Below are positions 48,346 to 56,046 of a DNA stretch of 64,000 nucleotides, piece by piece. Both the position numbers and the translations under genes were made by a program. The DNA is from Streptomyces sp. ICC1. GTDB lineage: Bacteria; Actinomycetota; Actinomycetes; Streptomycetales; Streptomycetaceae. How positions within the stretch are numbered: position 1 is the stretch's first letter; each line of letters opens with the position of its first letter. Under the pieces are notes generated by a model. That model saw only the letters and a list, made by a program, of their open reading frames with translations, was not told where the DNA came from and searched no databases. Location: contig NZ_CP030287.1 in the NCBI RefSeq assembly GCF_003287935.1, positions 4,120,267-4,184,266 of the forward strand, written 5' to 3'.

Positions 48346-50252
48346 GCGCCGCGATCCGGGCCGGGGCCGGCCCGTTCGAAGCCCCGGACCTGCTGGCACG
48401 CGTACTGGAGGGGACCGCGCCCGCCTTCGCCCTCCTGTACCGGCCGGAGGCCACCTCCCCGGACACCCTGGAGGTGCTGCTCGGCGAGACGTCCGCCCAC
48501 CGCACGCTCGCCGACCTGCCGCTCCCCGACACCTCGGCCCCGGGGGCCGGGCACGAACTGCTCGCCCTGCTGCCCTACCGGCAGATCACCGAGCGCGGGT
48601 TCGAGGCCCACGACGACGGCGAGCCGCTGATCGCGATGACGGTCACCGAGCAGCAGGCGCTGCCGCTCTCCGAGGCCCTGCGCAGGCTGCCGAACGAGCC
48701 GGTCAAGGTCGACCAGGACGCCTTCGACATCCCGGACGAGGAGTACGCGGACATCGTGCGCCGCGTGATCGCCGACGAGATCGGCACCGGCGAGGGCGCG
48801 AACTTCGTGATCAAGCGGACGTTCACGGCATGGCTCCCCGGCTTCTCCCCGAGCGGAGCCCTGTCCTTCTTCCGCCGGCTGCTGGAACGGGAGACCGGCG
48901 CCTACTGGACCTTCCTCGTCCACACGGGCGACCGCGTGCTCGTGGGCGCCACCCCCGAGCGGCACATCAGCGTGCGGGGCGGCACGGCCGTCATGAACCC
49001 CGTCAGCGGCACGTACTGCTACCCCGAGGGCGGCCCCACCCTCGACGGGCTGATGTCCTTCCTGACGGACCGCAAGGAGACCGACGAGCTGTACATGGTG
49101 GTGGACGAGGAACTGAAGATGATGGTCCGCGTCTGCCCCTCCGGCGCACGGCTCGTCGGCCCCCACCTCAAGGAGATGGCACGCCTCGCGCACACCGAAT
49201 ACCTCATCAAGGGCCACACCGACCGCGACGTCCGCGACATCCTGCGGGAGACGATGTTCGCCCCGACGGTGACCGGATCGCCGCTCGAGAACGCCGCCAA
49301 GGTCATCAAGCGCCACGAGCACTGCGGGCGCGGCTACTACAGCGGCGCGGCCGCCCTCATCGGGCGCGACGCCTCCGGCGGCCGGACCCTGGACTCCTCC
49401 ATCCTGATCCGCACCGCCGACATCTCGGCGGACGGCCGGCTGCGGATCGGCGTCGGCGCCACGCTCGTGCGGCACTCCGATCCCGAGTCCGAGGCCCGCG
49501 AGACGCGCGCCAAGGTGTCCGGGCTGCTCGCCGCGCTCGCCGAGCCCGCGCCCACCCGCTTCGCCGGCCATCCCGACGTCCGCTCCGCCCTGGCGGCGCG
49601 CAACGAGCTCGTCTCCGGATTCTGGCTGGACGAGCCGGACGGCAGGACCGCCCCGGCGGCCGAACCGGCCGGGCTCCGTGCGCTCGTGGTCGACGCCGAG
49701 GACACCTTCACGGTGATGCTCGCCCACCAGATCCGCTCGCTGGGGCTCGAAGTGACCGTACGGCGCTTCGACGAGGAGTACGACACCGCGGCGTACGACC
49801 TCGTGGTGCTCGGCCCGGGGCCCGGCGACCCCCGGCAGCTGCTGCGCCCGAAGATCGCCCACCTCTGGTCGGCGGTGTCCCGGCTGCTGGACGAAGGACG
49901 CCCCTTCCTGTCGGTGTGCCTGAGCCACCAGGTGCTGAGCGCCCGGCTCGGGCTCGGCCTGGCCCGCCGCCCGTCCCCGAACCAGGGCGTACAGCACGAG
50001 ATCGACCTGTTCGGCCGGCGCGAACGGGTCGGCTTCTACAACACGTTCGCGGCCCGCTCCGACAGCGACGTCATCGAGCACCCCGCCTTCGGCCGCACCG
50101 CCGTGAGCAGGGACCCGGAGACCGGCGAGGTGCACGCCCTGCTCGGCCCGCACTTCGCCTCGATGCAGTTCCACGCGGAGTCCGTCCTCACCCAGGACGG
50201 CCCGCGGATCATCGGCTCGCTGATCACGGAGGTGATGGGGCGGTGCGGGTGA
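48342..50252 (+). CDS. phzE: 2-amino-2-deoxyisochorismate synthase (PhzE-like)
   Basis: 636 residues from GTG at 48342. A chorismate-binding domain (about 1-420: [44 protein letters not shown]) is fused to a class I glutamine amidotransferase whose triad is Cys526 (SVCLSHQV), His611 and Glu613 (QFHAES). QFHAES instead of QFHPES is typical of PhzE. The two-domain order marks PhzE rather than EntC or TrpE: it makes ADIC from chorismate and glutamine without elimination of pyruvate. Coupled to the phzD-like and SDR genes it completes a route to 3-hydroxyanthranilate. Confidence 0.92.
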   Translation: MSAAIRAGAGPFEAPDLLARVLEGTAPAFALLYRPEATSPDTLEVLLGETSAHRTLADLPLPDTSAPGAGHELLALLPYRQITERGFEAHDDGEPLIAMTVTEQQALPLSEALRRLPNEPVKVDQDAFDIPDEEYADIVRRVIADEIGTGEGANFVIKRTFTAWLPGFSPSGALSFFRRLLERETGAYWTFLVHTGDRVLVGATPERHISVRGGTAVMNPVSGTYCYPEGGPTLDGLMSFLTDRKETDELYMVVDEELKMMVRVCPSGARLVGPHLKEMARLAHTEYLIKGHTDRDVRDILRETMFAPTVTGSPLENAAKVIKRHEHCGRGYYSGAAALIGRDASGGRTLDSSILIRTADISADGRLRIGVGATLVRHSDPESEARETRAKVSGLLAALAEPAPTRFAGHPDVRSALAARNELVSGFWLDEPDGRTAPAAEPAGLRALVVDAEDTFTVMLAHQIRSLGLEVTVRRFDEEYDTAAYDLVVLGPGPGDPRQLLRPKIAHLWSAVSRLLDEGRPFLSVCLSHQVLSARLGLGLARRPSPNQGVQHEIDLFGRRERVGFYNTFAARSDSDVIEHPAFGRTAVSRDPETGEVHALLGPHFASMQFHAESVLTQDGPRIIGSLITEVMGRCG

Positions 50253-50286
50253 CAGTCGACCGGAGAGAAGGGACACCCAGCGCGCC

Positions 50287-51510
50287 ATGGCTCACGCACT
50301 CGTCGCCGGAGGCGGCATAGGCGGCCTGGCCACCGCCCTCTCCCTGGCCCGGCGCGGGCACCGCGTCACGGTCCTGGAGCGCGCGGACGGCTTCGCCGAG
50401 ATCGGCGCGGGCATCCAGCTCGGCCCGAACGCCTTCCACGCCCTGGACCTCCTGGGCGTCGGCCAGGAGGTGCGCGACCGGGCGGTGTTCACCGACGAAC
50501 TGCGCTTCATGGACGGCACGACGGGCGAGAAGGTCGCCGCCATGCCGCTCACCGGGCGCTACCGCCGCCGGTTCGCCAACCCGTACGCCGTGGTCGCGCG
50601 CGGCGACCTCCACCACCCGCTGCTCTCGGCGTGCCGTGCGGCCGACGGCGTCGAGCTCGTCGCCGGGGCCGGCGTACGGGGGTACGCGCAGGACGGGGAG
50701 CGGGTCACCGTCTCCGGCGCGGACGGCCGCACGTTCACGGGCGACCTGCTCATCGGAGCCGACGGCATCCGCTCGGCCGTCCGCGCCCAACTGGCCGGCG
50801 ACGGCCCGCCCCGGGTCAGCGGCCACACCATCTACCGGTCGGTGATACCGATCGCGAAGGTGCCGGGGGACCTGAGGTGGAACGCCGTGACCCTGTGGGC
50901 GGGCCCCGACTGGCACTTCGTGCACTACCTTATCGGCGGCGGCAAGCACCTCAACCTCGCCGCGACCCTCGACGACGGCGCCGTCGAGCCCGTGGCGGGA
51001 CGCCCGGCGCGCCGCGCCACCGTGCTGGAGCGCTTCCGGGAGCTCGGCCCGACCGGCCGGCGCCTGCTGGAACTGGGCGAGGACTGGCGGGAGTGGGTGC
51101 TCTGCGACCGCGATCCGGTCGACGTCTGGACGGACGGCCGGGTCGCCCTGATGGGCGACGCCGCCCACCCGATGCTCCAGTACGCCGCCCAGGGCGCCTG
51201 CCAGGCCCTGGAGGACGCCGTGGTCCTGGGCGAGGTACTCGCGGACACCGCCGGCGAGGACATAGCACGGAGCCTGGAGCGGTACAACGGGCGGCGGCGC
51301 GAGCGGACCGCGCGCGCCCAGCTGGTGGCCCGCGAGATGGGCACGCGGCTCTACCACCCCGCGGGCGCGGCCGCGCGGGCGCGCAACGCGATGCTGCGGT
51401 CCCTGACCGAGGAGGACCTGTACGAGAAGGTGTCCTGGCTGCACGGCCACCGCCTGACGGGGACCGCACCGCGTGCCGTGCCCGCCTTGAGCGGCGTTCG
51501 ACCGCCGTAG
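50287..51510 (+). CDS. FAD-dependent aromatic hydroxylase (salicylate/3-hydroxybenzoate hydroxylase-like)
   Basis: 407 residues. FAD site GGGIGG (8-13), the middle DG motif (LLIGADGIRSAVR) and the ribityl-binding GD motif LMGDAAHPMLQYAAQGACQA (Asp291) are intact. This is the class A single-component hydroxylase type that works on hydroxybenzoates, with or without decarboxylation. In this operon it could hydroxylate or oxidatively decarboxylate the 3-hydroxyanthranilate-derived ring. It begins 34 bp after the PhzE-like gene and has its own GGAG site. Confidence 0.88.
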   Translation: MAHALVAGGGIGGLATALSLARRGHRVTVLERADGFAEIGAGIQLGPNAFHALDLLGVGQEVRDRAVFTDELRFMDGTTGEKVAAMPLTGRYRRRFANPYAVVARGDLHHPLLSACRAADGVELVAGAGVRGYAQDGERVTVSGADGRTFTGDLLIGADGIRSAVRAQLAGDGPPRVSGHTIYRSVIPIAKVPGDLRWNAVTLWAGPDWHFVHYLIGGGKHLNLAATLDDGAVEPVAGRPARRATVLERFRELGPTGRRLLELGEDWREWVLCDRDPVDVWTDGRVALMGDAAHPMLQYAAQGACQALEDAVVLGEVLADTAGEDIARSLERYNGRRRERTARAQLVAREMGTRLYHPAGAAARARNAMLRSLTEEDLYEKVSWLHGHRLTGTAPRAVPALSGVRPP

Positions 51511-51523
51511 GCGAGAAGGTCTC

Positions 51524-52816
51524 ATGGTGAGACATTCCTTCCGGTCCCTGTCCGTCCGCAATTTCCGCTATTTCACCCTCGGGCAGGTGCTCTCGGTCAC
51601 CTGCGGCTCGATGATGTTCGTCGCCCAGGACTGGCTGGTCCTGTCGATGTCCGGCGACTCGGCGCAGACGCTCGGCCTGGTGACCGCGCTGCAGTTCGCC
51701 CCGGTCCTGCTGTGCAGCCTCTACGCGGGACGGCTCGCCGACCGGTACGACAAGCGCGCCCTGCTGGTCCTGGCCAACATCGCGGCGGGCACCCTGGCCC
51801 TGCTGATGGGACTCCTGCTGCTCTCCGGCGCCGAGCGGCTGTGGCACGTCTACGTCTTCGCCCTGGCCCTCGGCACGGTCAACGCCGTCGAGACCCCGGC
51901 CCGCATGTCCTTCGTGAGCGAGATGGTCGGCCCCGACCTGCTGCCCAACGCCTCCGCCATGAGCGCCGCGTACTTCAACGTGGCCCGCATCGCGGGGCCG
52001 GCGATCGCGGGCGTGGCGATCAGCGGCTTCGGGGTGGTGTCCGTGGTGCTGCTCAACGCGGTCAGCTACGTGGCCACGGTCACCGCGCTGCTGGTCATGC
52101 GCCCGCACGAGCTCCAGCGCCCCGAGGTCCGGGCGCACGACGCCAAGGTGTCCGACGGGCTGCGCTACCTCGCGGGCCGCCCGGACCTCGTCCTGCCGCT
52201 GGTCCTCGTCGCCTGCATCGGACTGCTGGGCTTCAACTTCCAGCTGGTCCTGCCGCTGCTGGCCAAGACGGTGTTCCACACCGGCTCGGCCTCGTTCGGG
52301 ATGCTGACCACCGCGCTGGCCGCCGGCTCGCTGGCCGCGGCCTTCGTGACCGCCGGCCGCAGCGGCAGGCCCTCGCACCGGCTCGTCCTCGGCGCGGCCC
52401 TCGCCTTCGCCGCCGTGGAGACCGCCGCCGGCCTGGTGACCGGCTACGCCGCGGCGCTGGCCCTGCTGGGGGCCACCGGGTTCGCGGCCGCCTACTTCGC
52501 CCAGGCCGCCAACCACCGGATCCAGTTGGGGAGCGACCCGCAGTACCGGGGCCGGGTGATGGCGCTGTACTTCCTCATCTTCCAGGGCTCCACCCCGGTC
52601 GGCGCCCTGATCTGCGGCTGGATCGCCGACCACTGGGGGGTGCGGGTCGTCCTCTGGGGCGGCGGGCTCGCCTCGCTGGCCGTGACCGTCGTCCTGGTCT
52701 TCGTGTCCGCGGCGTACCGCCCGTACCTCTCCGACGAGCCCCGGCCGCAGGAGCCCGGCCAGGACCCCCGGGACCGTCCGGGTGAGGAGCACAAGACCCG
52801 CGCGAGCACGGGCTGA
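51524..52816 (+). CDS. MFS transporter (cluster exporter)
   Basis: 430 residues, about twelve hydrophobic spans, starting 13 bp after the hydroxylase stop. SLYAGRLADRYDKRALLVLA is the loop 2-3 signature, and DPQYRGRVMALYFLIFQGST marks the same DHA3-like group as the pump at 8769-10130. As the last gene of the operon it is the likely product exporter and possible self-resistance gene. The C-terminus (PRPQEPGQDPRDRPGEEHKT) is charged and cytoplasmic. Confidence 0.85.
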   Translation: MVRHSFRSLSVRNFRYFTLGQVLSVTCGSMMFVAQDWLVLSMSGDSAQTLGLVTALQFAPVLLCSLYAGRLADRYDKRALLVLANIAAGTLALLMGLLLLSGAERLWHVYVFALALGTVNAVETPARMSFVSEMVGPDLLPNASAMSAAYFNVARIAGPAIAGVAISGFGVVSVVLLNAVSYVATVTALLVMRPHELQRPEVRAHDAKVSDGLRYLAGRPDLVLPLVLVACIGLLGFNFQLVLPLLAKTVFHTGSASFGMLTTALAAGSLAAAFVTAGRSGRPSHRLVLGAALAFAAVETAAGLVTGYAAALALLGATGFAAAYFAQAANHRIQLGSDPQYRGRVMALYFLIFQGSTPVGALICGWIADHWGVRVVLWGGGLASLAVTVVLVFVSAAYRPYLSDEPRPQEPGQDPRDRPGEEHKTRASTG

Positions 52817-52853
52817 CCCCACGGCGGCCCGCGGCCCCTCCCGGCGTTCCCCC

Positions 52854-52980
52854 GTCCGGTGCGGTGCATCGCAAGGCGGAGGGCCGCCGCTTGTACTGGA
52901 CGTACTTCGGTGGTCCGACAACGCGGCGAGGTGCCGTGCCGGGCGCCGCGACCCGGTGAACCTTTCCGGTCACAGCACTA
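52854..52980. mobile_element. MITE, copy 2 (left end missing)
   Basis: 127 bp closely related to the right three quarters of the element at 5535-5697: shared core from GTCCGGTGCGGTGC onward and an identical right end, CCTTTCCGGTCACAGCACTA. The left inverted repeat is absent, so it is truncated. Its right end abuts the narK gene, and the closing CTA, read from the minus strand, is the narK stop codon TAG. Confidence 0.8.
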
Positions 52981-54405
52981 GCTGGGAGCCTCGGCGCCCT
53001 TGCGGGCGTAGAACCACCAGCACACCACCAGGCAAGTGGCATAGAAGCCGATGAAGATCCACAGCGCGTTGGTGACGGCCATGGCCGCGAACATCGCGGG
53101 GATGAAGAAGAAGCCGTAGGCGGCGATGGCCGAGGAGAAGCCGGTGACGGCGCCCGCCTCCATCTCCGACTGCTTCAGCGCCGCGGCCTGCGCCTCGGGT
53201 CCCATGCCCTCGGCCTGCTTCATGTGCTGGTCCCGGAAGATCACCGGGATCTGCCGGAAGGTGGAGCCGTTGCCCAGGCCGGAGAAGGCGAAGGCCACCA
53301 GGAAGCCGATGTAGAAGGGCCAGAAGTCGCCCTCCTGGCCGCCGGACGGCAGCGCGAAGATCACCACGACCAGGGCCGCCGCCATGCCGATGAAGGACAG
53401 GATGGTGACCCTGGCTCCGCCGATCTTGTCCGAGAGCCAGCCGCCGCCCCAGCGCGTGAGCGCCCCGATGAACGGGCCGATCCAGGCGTAGGTGGTCGCC
53501 TGGTAGCCCTGCGCCTCGAAGTTGTTCTTGATCAGCAGGGGCAGGCCGGCCGCGAAGCCGATGAAGGACCCGAAGGTGCCGACGTAGAGCCAGGTCATCA
53601 GCCAGTTGTGCTTGCGCTTGAAGATGATCTTCTGCTGGCTGAAGGGGGCCGCGGCCACCTTGAGGTCGTTCATCAGGAACCACGCGAGCAGGGCCATGAT
53701 GACCAGCAGCGGCACCCACAGGAAGGCGCCGTTCTGCAGCCAGATGTCGGTGTTCTTCTTCCCGTCGTGCTGCGGGCCGCCCGCCGGGGCGCCCAGGATG
53801 GCAGCGGTCACCACCAGCGGGGCGACCAGCTGGACCACGCTCACGCCGAGGTTGCCGAGGCCGCCGTTGAGGCCGTTGGCACTGCCCTTCTCCCGCTTGG
53901 GGAAGAAGAAGCCGATGTTCGCCATCGAGGAGGCGAAGTTCGCGCCGCCGATGCCGCAGACGGCCGCGATCAGCGCCAGCTCCCAGTAGGGCGTGCCGGA
54001 GTCCTGGAGCGCGAAGCCCAGCCACAGCATCGGCACGACCAGGATGATCGTGCTGAACGCGGTGAACTTCCGCTCGCCGAAGATCGGCCCGATGAAGGTG
54101 TACAGGATCCGGAAGGTGCCGCCGGTGACACCGGGGATGGCGGTCAGCCAGAACAACTGGGACTTCGAGAAGCCGAAGCCGACGTCGTTCAGCTTGACCA
54201 CGGTCACCGACCAGACCTGCCAGACCACGAAGCCGAGCATCAGGGCCGGGATGGAGACCCAGAGGTTGCGCTGGGCCACCCGGTGCCCGGTGGACTGCCA
54301 GAACCCCTCGTCCTCGGGCCGCCAGTCGGCGATGGTGGCCCCCGGCTTGTAGCTCTCCGCGCGGTGCGAGCGCACCTTGGGCGGGGTGGGCGTGGGTATC
54401 GACAT
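52978..54405 (-). CDS. narK: Nitrate/nitrite transporter, NarK family (MFS)
   Basis: 475 residues from ATG at 54403-54405 (MSIPTPTPPKVRSHRAESYK). About twelve spans; the nitrate signatures GIGGANFASSMANIGFFFPK and GNGSTFRQIPVIFRDQ (second nitrate signature region with FSGLGNGS) are clear. It imports nitrate or exchanges nitrate for nitrite for the downstream molybdoenzyme in its operon. It is the last gene of the leftward operon and ends exactly in a MITE, which supplies the stop codon. The natural C-terminus may therefore be altered by a few residues (now RKGAEAPS). Confidence 0.92.
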   Translation of the reverse strand: MSIPTPTPPKVRSHRAESYKPGATIADWRPEDEGFWQSTGHRVAQRNLWVSIPALMLGFVVWQVWSVTVVKLNDVGFGFSKSQLFWLTAIPGVTGGTFRILYTFIGPIFGERKFTAFSTIILVVPMLWLGFALQDSGTPYWELALIAAVCGIGGANFASSMANIGFFFPKREKGSANGLNGGLGNLGVSVVQLVAPLVVTAAILGAPAGGPQHDGKKNTDIWLQNGAFLWVPLLVIMALLAWFLMNDLKVAAAPFSQQKIIFKRKHNWLMTWLYVGTFGSFIGFAAGLPLLIKNNFEAQGYQATTYAWIGPFIGALTRWGGGWLSDKIGGARVTILSFIGMAAALVVVIFALPSGGQEGDFWPFYIGFLVAFAFSGLGNGSTFRQIPVIFRDQHMKQAEGMGPEAQAAALKQSEMEAGAVTGFSSAIAAYGFFFIPAMFAAMAVTNALWIFIGFYATCLVVCWWFYARKGAEAPS

Positions 54406-54407
54406 GG

Positions 54408-54776
54408 TTACCGGTCCTTCGGGTCGAGGAGCCACAGTCCGATCACGGCGAGGAAGGACAGGATCAGGAATCCCGCTCCCCACCAGGCCGTGCCGGTGTT
54501 TCCCTTCATCCACTCGTTGACGGTCACGGTGAGCGCCCAGAGCTGGCCGATCACGACCGTGAGGGCCAGGACCAGCCGCGCGTTGAGCCTCGAGGAGCGC
54601 TCGGGCTCCTGCTCGGTGCCGGCTCCGGGGCCCGGGCCGGTGTGCCGGATCCGGGGGTCCCCGTACCCGCTGGTGGAGCGGATCTGGGGGTACCTCTCGC
54701 GCACCGGGCGGTTGAGCCGGGGCTCGGCACTGCCCGGGTGGTACTCCGGGCGGGGAGGCAGCGGCGCCTCGCTCAT
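54408..54776 (-). CDS. Small membrane protein of the nitrate operon
   Basis: 122 residues; ATG at 54774-54776 overlaps the Rieske stop by 4 bp. A Pro/Arg-rich cytoplasmic first half (about 1-65) is followed by two spans (about 70-88 LVLALTVVIGQLWALTV and 98-116 AWWGAGFLILSFLAVIGLW). I do not recognise the family. Its place between the Rieske and narK genes suggests an accessory role in the membrane complex. Confidence 0.75.
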   Translation of the reverse strand: MSEAPLPPRPEYHPGSAEPRLNRPVRERYPQIRSTSGYGDPRIRHTGPGPGAGTEQEPERSSRLNARLVLALTVVIGQLWALTVTVNEWMKGNTGTAWWGAGFLILSFLAVIGLWLLDPKDR

Positions 54777-55444
54777 GTGGGCCTCCTTTCGGGGGCTCCG
54801 GGGCGGCCCGCCCCGGGGCAGCGCACACTGGCTGATTCCAGCGGATGGTCCTCGCCGAACTGCCGGCAGAGCGCGTCCTTGGCCGGCTCTCCCGACCGGG
54901 CGGTGGCGACGGCCCAGACGCTGCCGTCGGCCTGCTCGGTCAGGAAGATCCTGGGCAGCGGGCGCGGCGGCGGGCCAGCCGTCACCTCGCCGGTGCGGGC
55001 GTCGAAGACGCCTTCGTGGCACGGGCAGTACAGCTCGCCGTCGGCGCCCCGGTCCTCGCGCCACAGCACGCCGCAGGCCAGGTGGGTGCAGACGGCGGAG
55101 TAGCCCACCAGGGAGCCGTCCCCGAGCCGCACGGCCAGGGCCCGGTCGTCCTCGCCGGGGAAGCGGAAGGCCACGGACTGGCCGGGGGCGAGCGCGTCGC
55201 TGACCTTCTTGGGCGCGGGCAGGGACTCGCTGTCGCCGTGCCGGTGCAGGATGCCAGCGGCGACGCCGACACCGCCGATGGCCAGGCCGCCGGAGACGGT
55301 GGCGACGATCCGCAGGTAGTCGCGGCGGGTGGTGAGGGAGTCGGCGCTGATCCGGTCGCGCAGCTGCTCGACCGCGGCGTCGGCGGCCGCGCCGTCGTCC
55401 TGGCCCTGACCCGGGTACGGAGGGGGCTGTTCGGTGACGCTCAT
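54773..55444 (-). CDS. Rieske 2Fe-2S protein
   Basis: 223 residues. A single N-terminal membrane span (about 43-66, LRIVATVSGGLAIGGVGVAA) anchors it, after a twin-arginine-like TTRRDYLRI, so the folded cluster domain is probably exported. Cluster ligands are Cys119, His121 (CTH) and Cys140, His143 (CPCH), and Cys124 and Cys142 can form the usual disulfide. It likely passes electrons between quinol and the molybdoenzyme. Both ends overlap neighbours by 4 bp. Confidence 0.92.
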   Translation of the reverse strand: MSVTEQPPPYPGQGQDDGAAADAAVEQLRDRISADSLTTRRDYLRIVATVSGGLAIGGVGVAAGILHRHGDSESLPAPKKVSDALAPGQSVAFRFPGEDDRALAVRLGDGSLVGYSAVCTHLACGVLWREDRGADGELYCPCHEGVFDARTGEVTAGPPPRPLPRIFLTEQADGSVWAVATARSGEPAKDALCRQFGEDHPLESASVRCPGAGRPGAPERRPT

Positions 55445-56040
55445 CGCACGTCCACTCCATTCACCTCTACGACGGGCAGGCCGCCGGGGACGGGCCACTG
55501 GACCTTGTCGGCGGGCACGACCATGGCCACGCCGGTCTGGACGACGACGTCGCCGAAGACGAAGGAGTCGGCGACTTGCACCCCGGGGCGCTCCGCCTGG
55601 AGCTCTTCGAGGGTTCCGTAGAAGAGGGCGCCGGTCGGGCAGACGGTCGCGCACATGGGGGCGAGGCCGTAGGCGGTGCGGTCGTAGCAGAGGTTGCACT
55701 TCATCTGCAGCTTCGCCTGGAGGTCGATCTTCGGAATGCCGAAGGGGCAGGCGTTGACGCAGTTGGAGCAGCCGATGCAGCGGGTGGTGTCGGCCTGCTG
55801 GACCACTCCGTCGGCGGTCACCAGGATCGCGTCGGCGGGACAGACCTCGGCGCAGGGTGCGACCGGGTCCTCGCAGTGCATGCAGACGCTCGGGAGGGAG
55901 GCGACGGACATGCCGGGGTCGGTGTAGTCCAGGTGGATCATGGACTTGCCGCGGTGCGAATCGCACTCGCGGCAGGCCGAGACACAGGCCTGGCAGCCGA
56001 TGCAGCGACCCGGGTCGATGAAGATCGTGCGGCCCATCAT
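55441..56040 (-). CDS. 4Fe-4S electron-transfer subunit (four clusters)
   Basis: 199 residues, ATG at 56038-56040 (MMGRTIFIDP; the next ATG is equally possible). Four CxxCxxCxxxC-type groups are visible: CIGCQACVSAC, CMHCEDPVAPCAEVCP, CIGCSNCVNACPFG and CNLCYDRTAYGLAPMCATVC. This is the DmsB/NrfC/FdnH-type small subunit that links a molybdoenzyme to its membrane partner. It has no signal peptide. Its start is 6 bp downstream of the molybdoenzyme stop. Confidence 0.93.
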   Translation of the reverse strand: MMGRTIFIDPGRCIGCQACVSACRECDSHRGKSMIHLDYTDPGMSVASLPSVCMHCEDPVAPCAEVCPADAILVTADGVVQQADTTRCIGCSNCVNACPFGIPKIDLQAKLQMKCNLCYDRTAYGLAPMCATVCPTGALFYGTLEELQAERPGVQVADSFVFGDVVVQTGVAMVVPADKVQWPVPGGLPVVEVNGVDVR

Positions 56041-56046
56041 GGCGGG

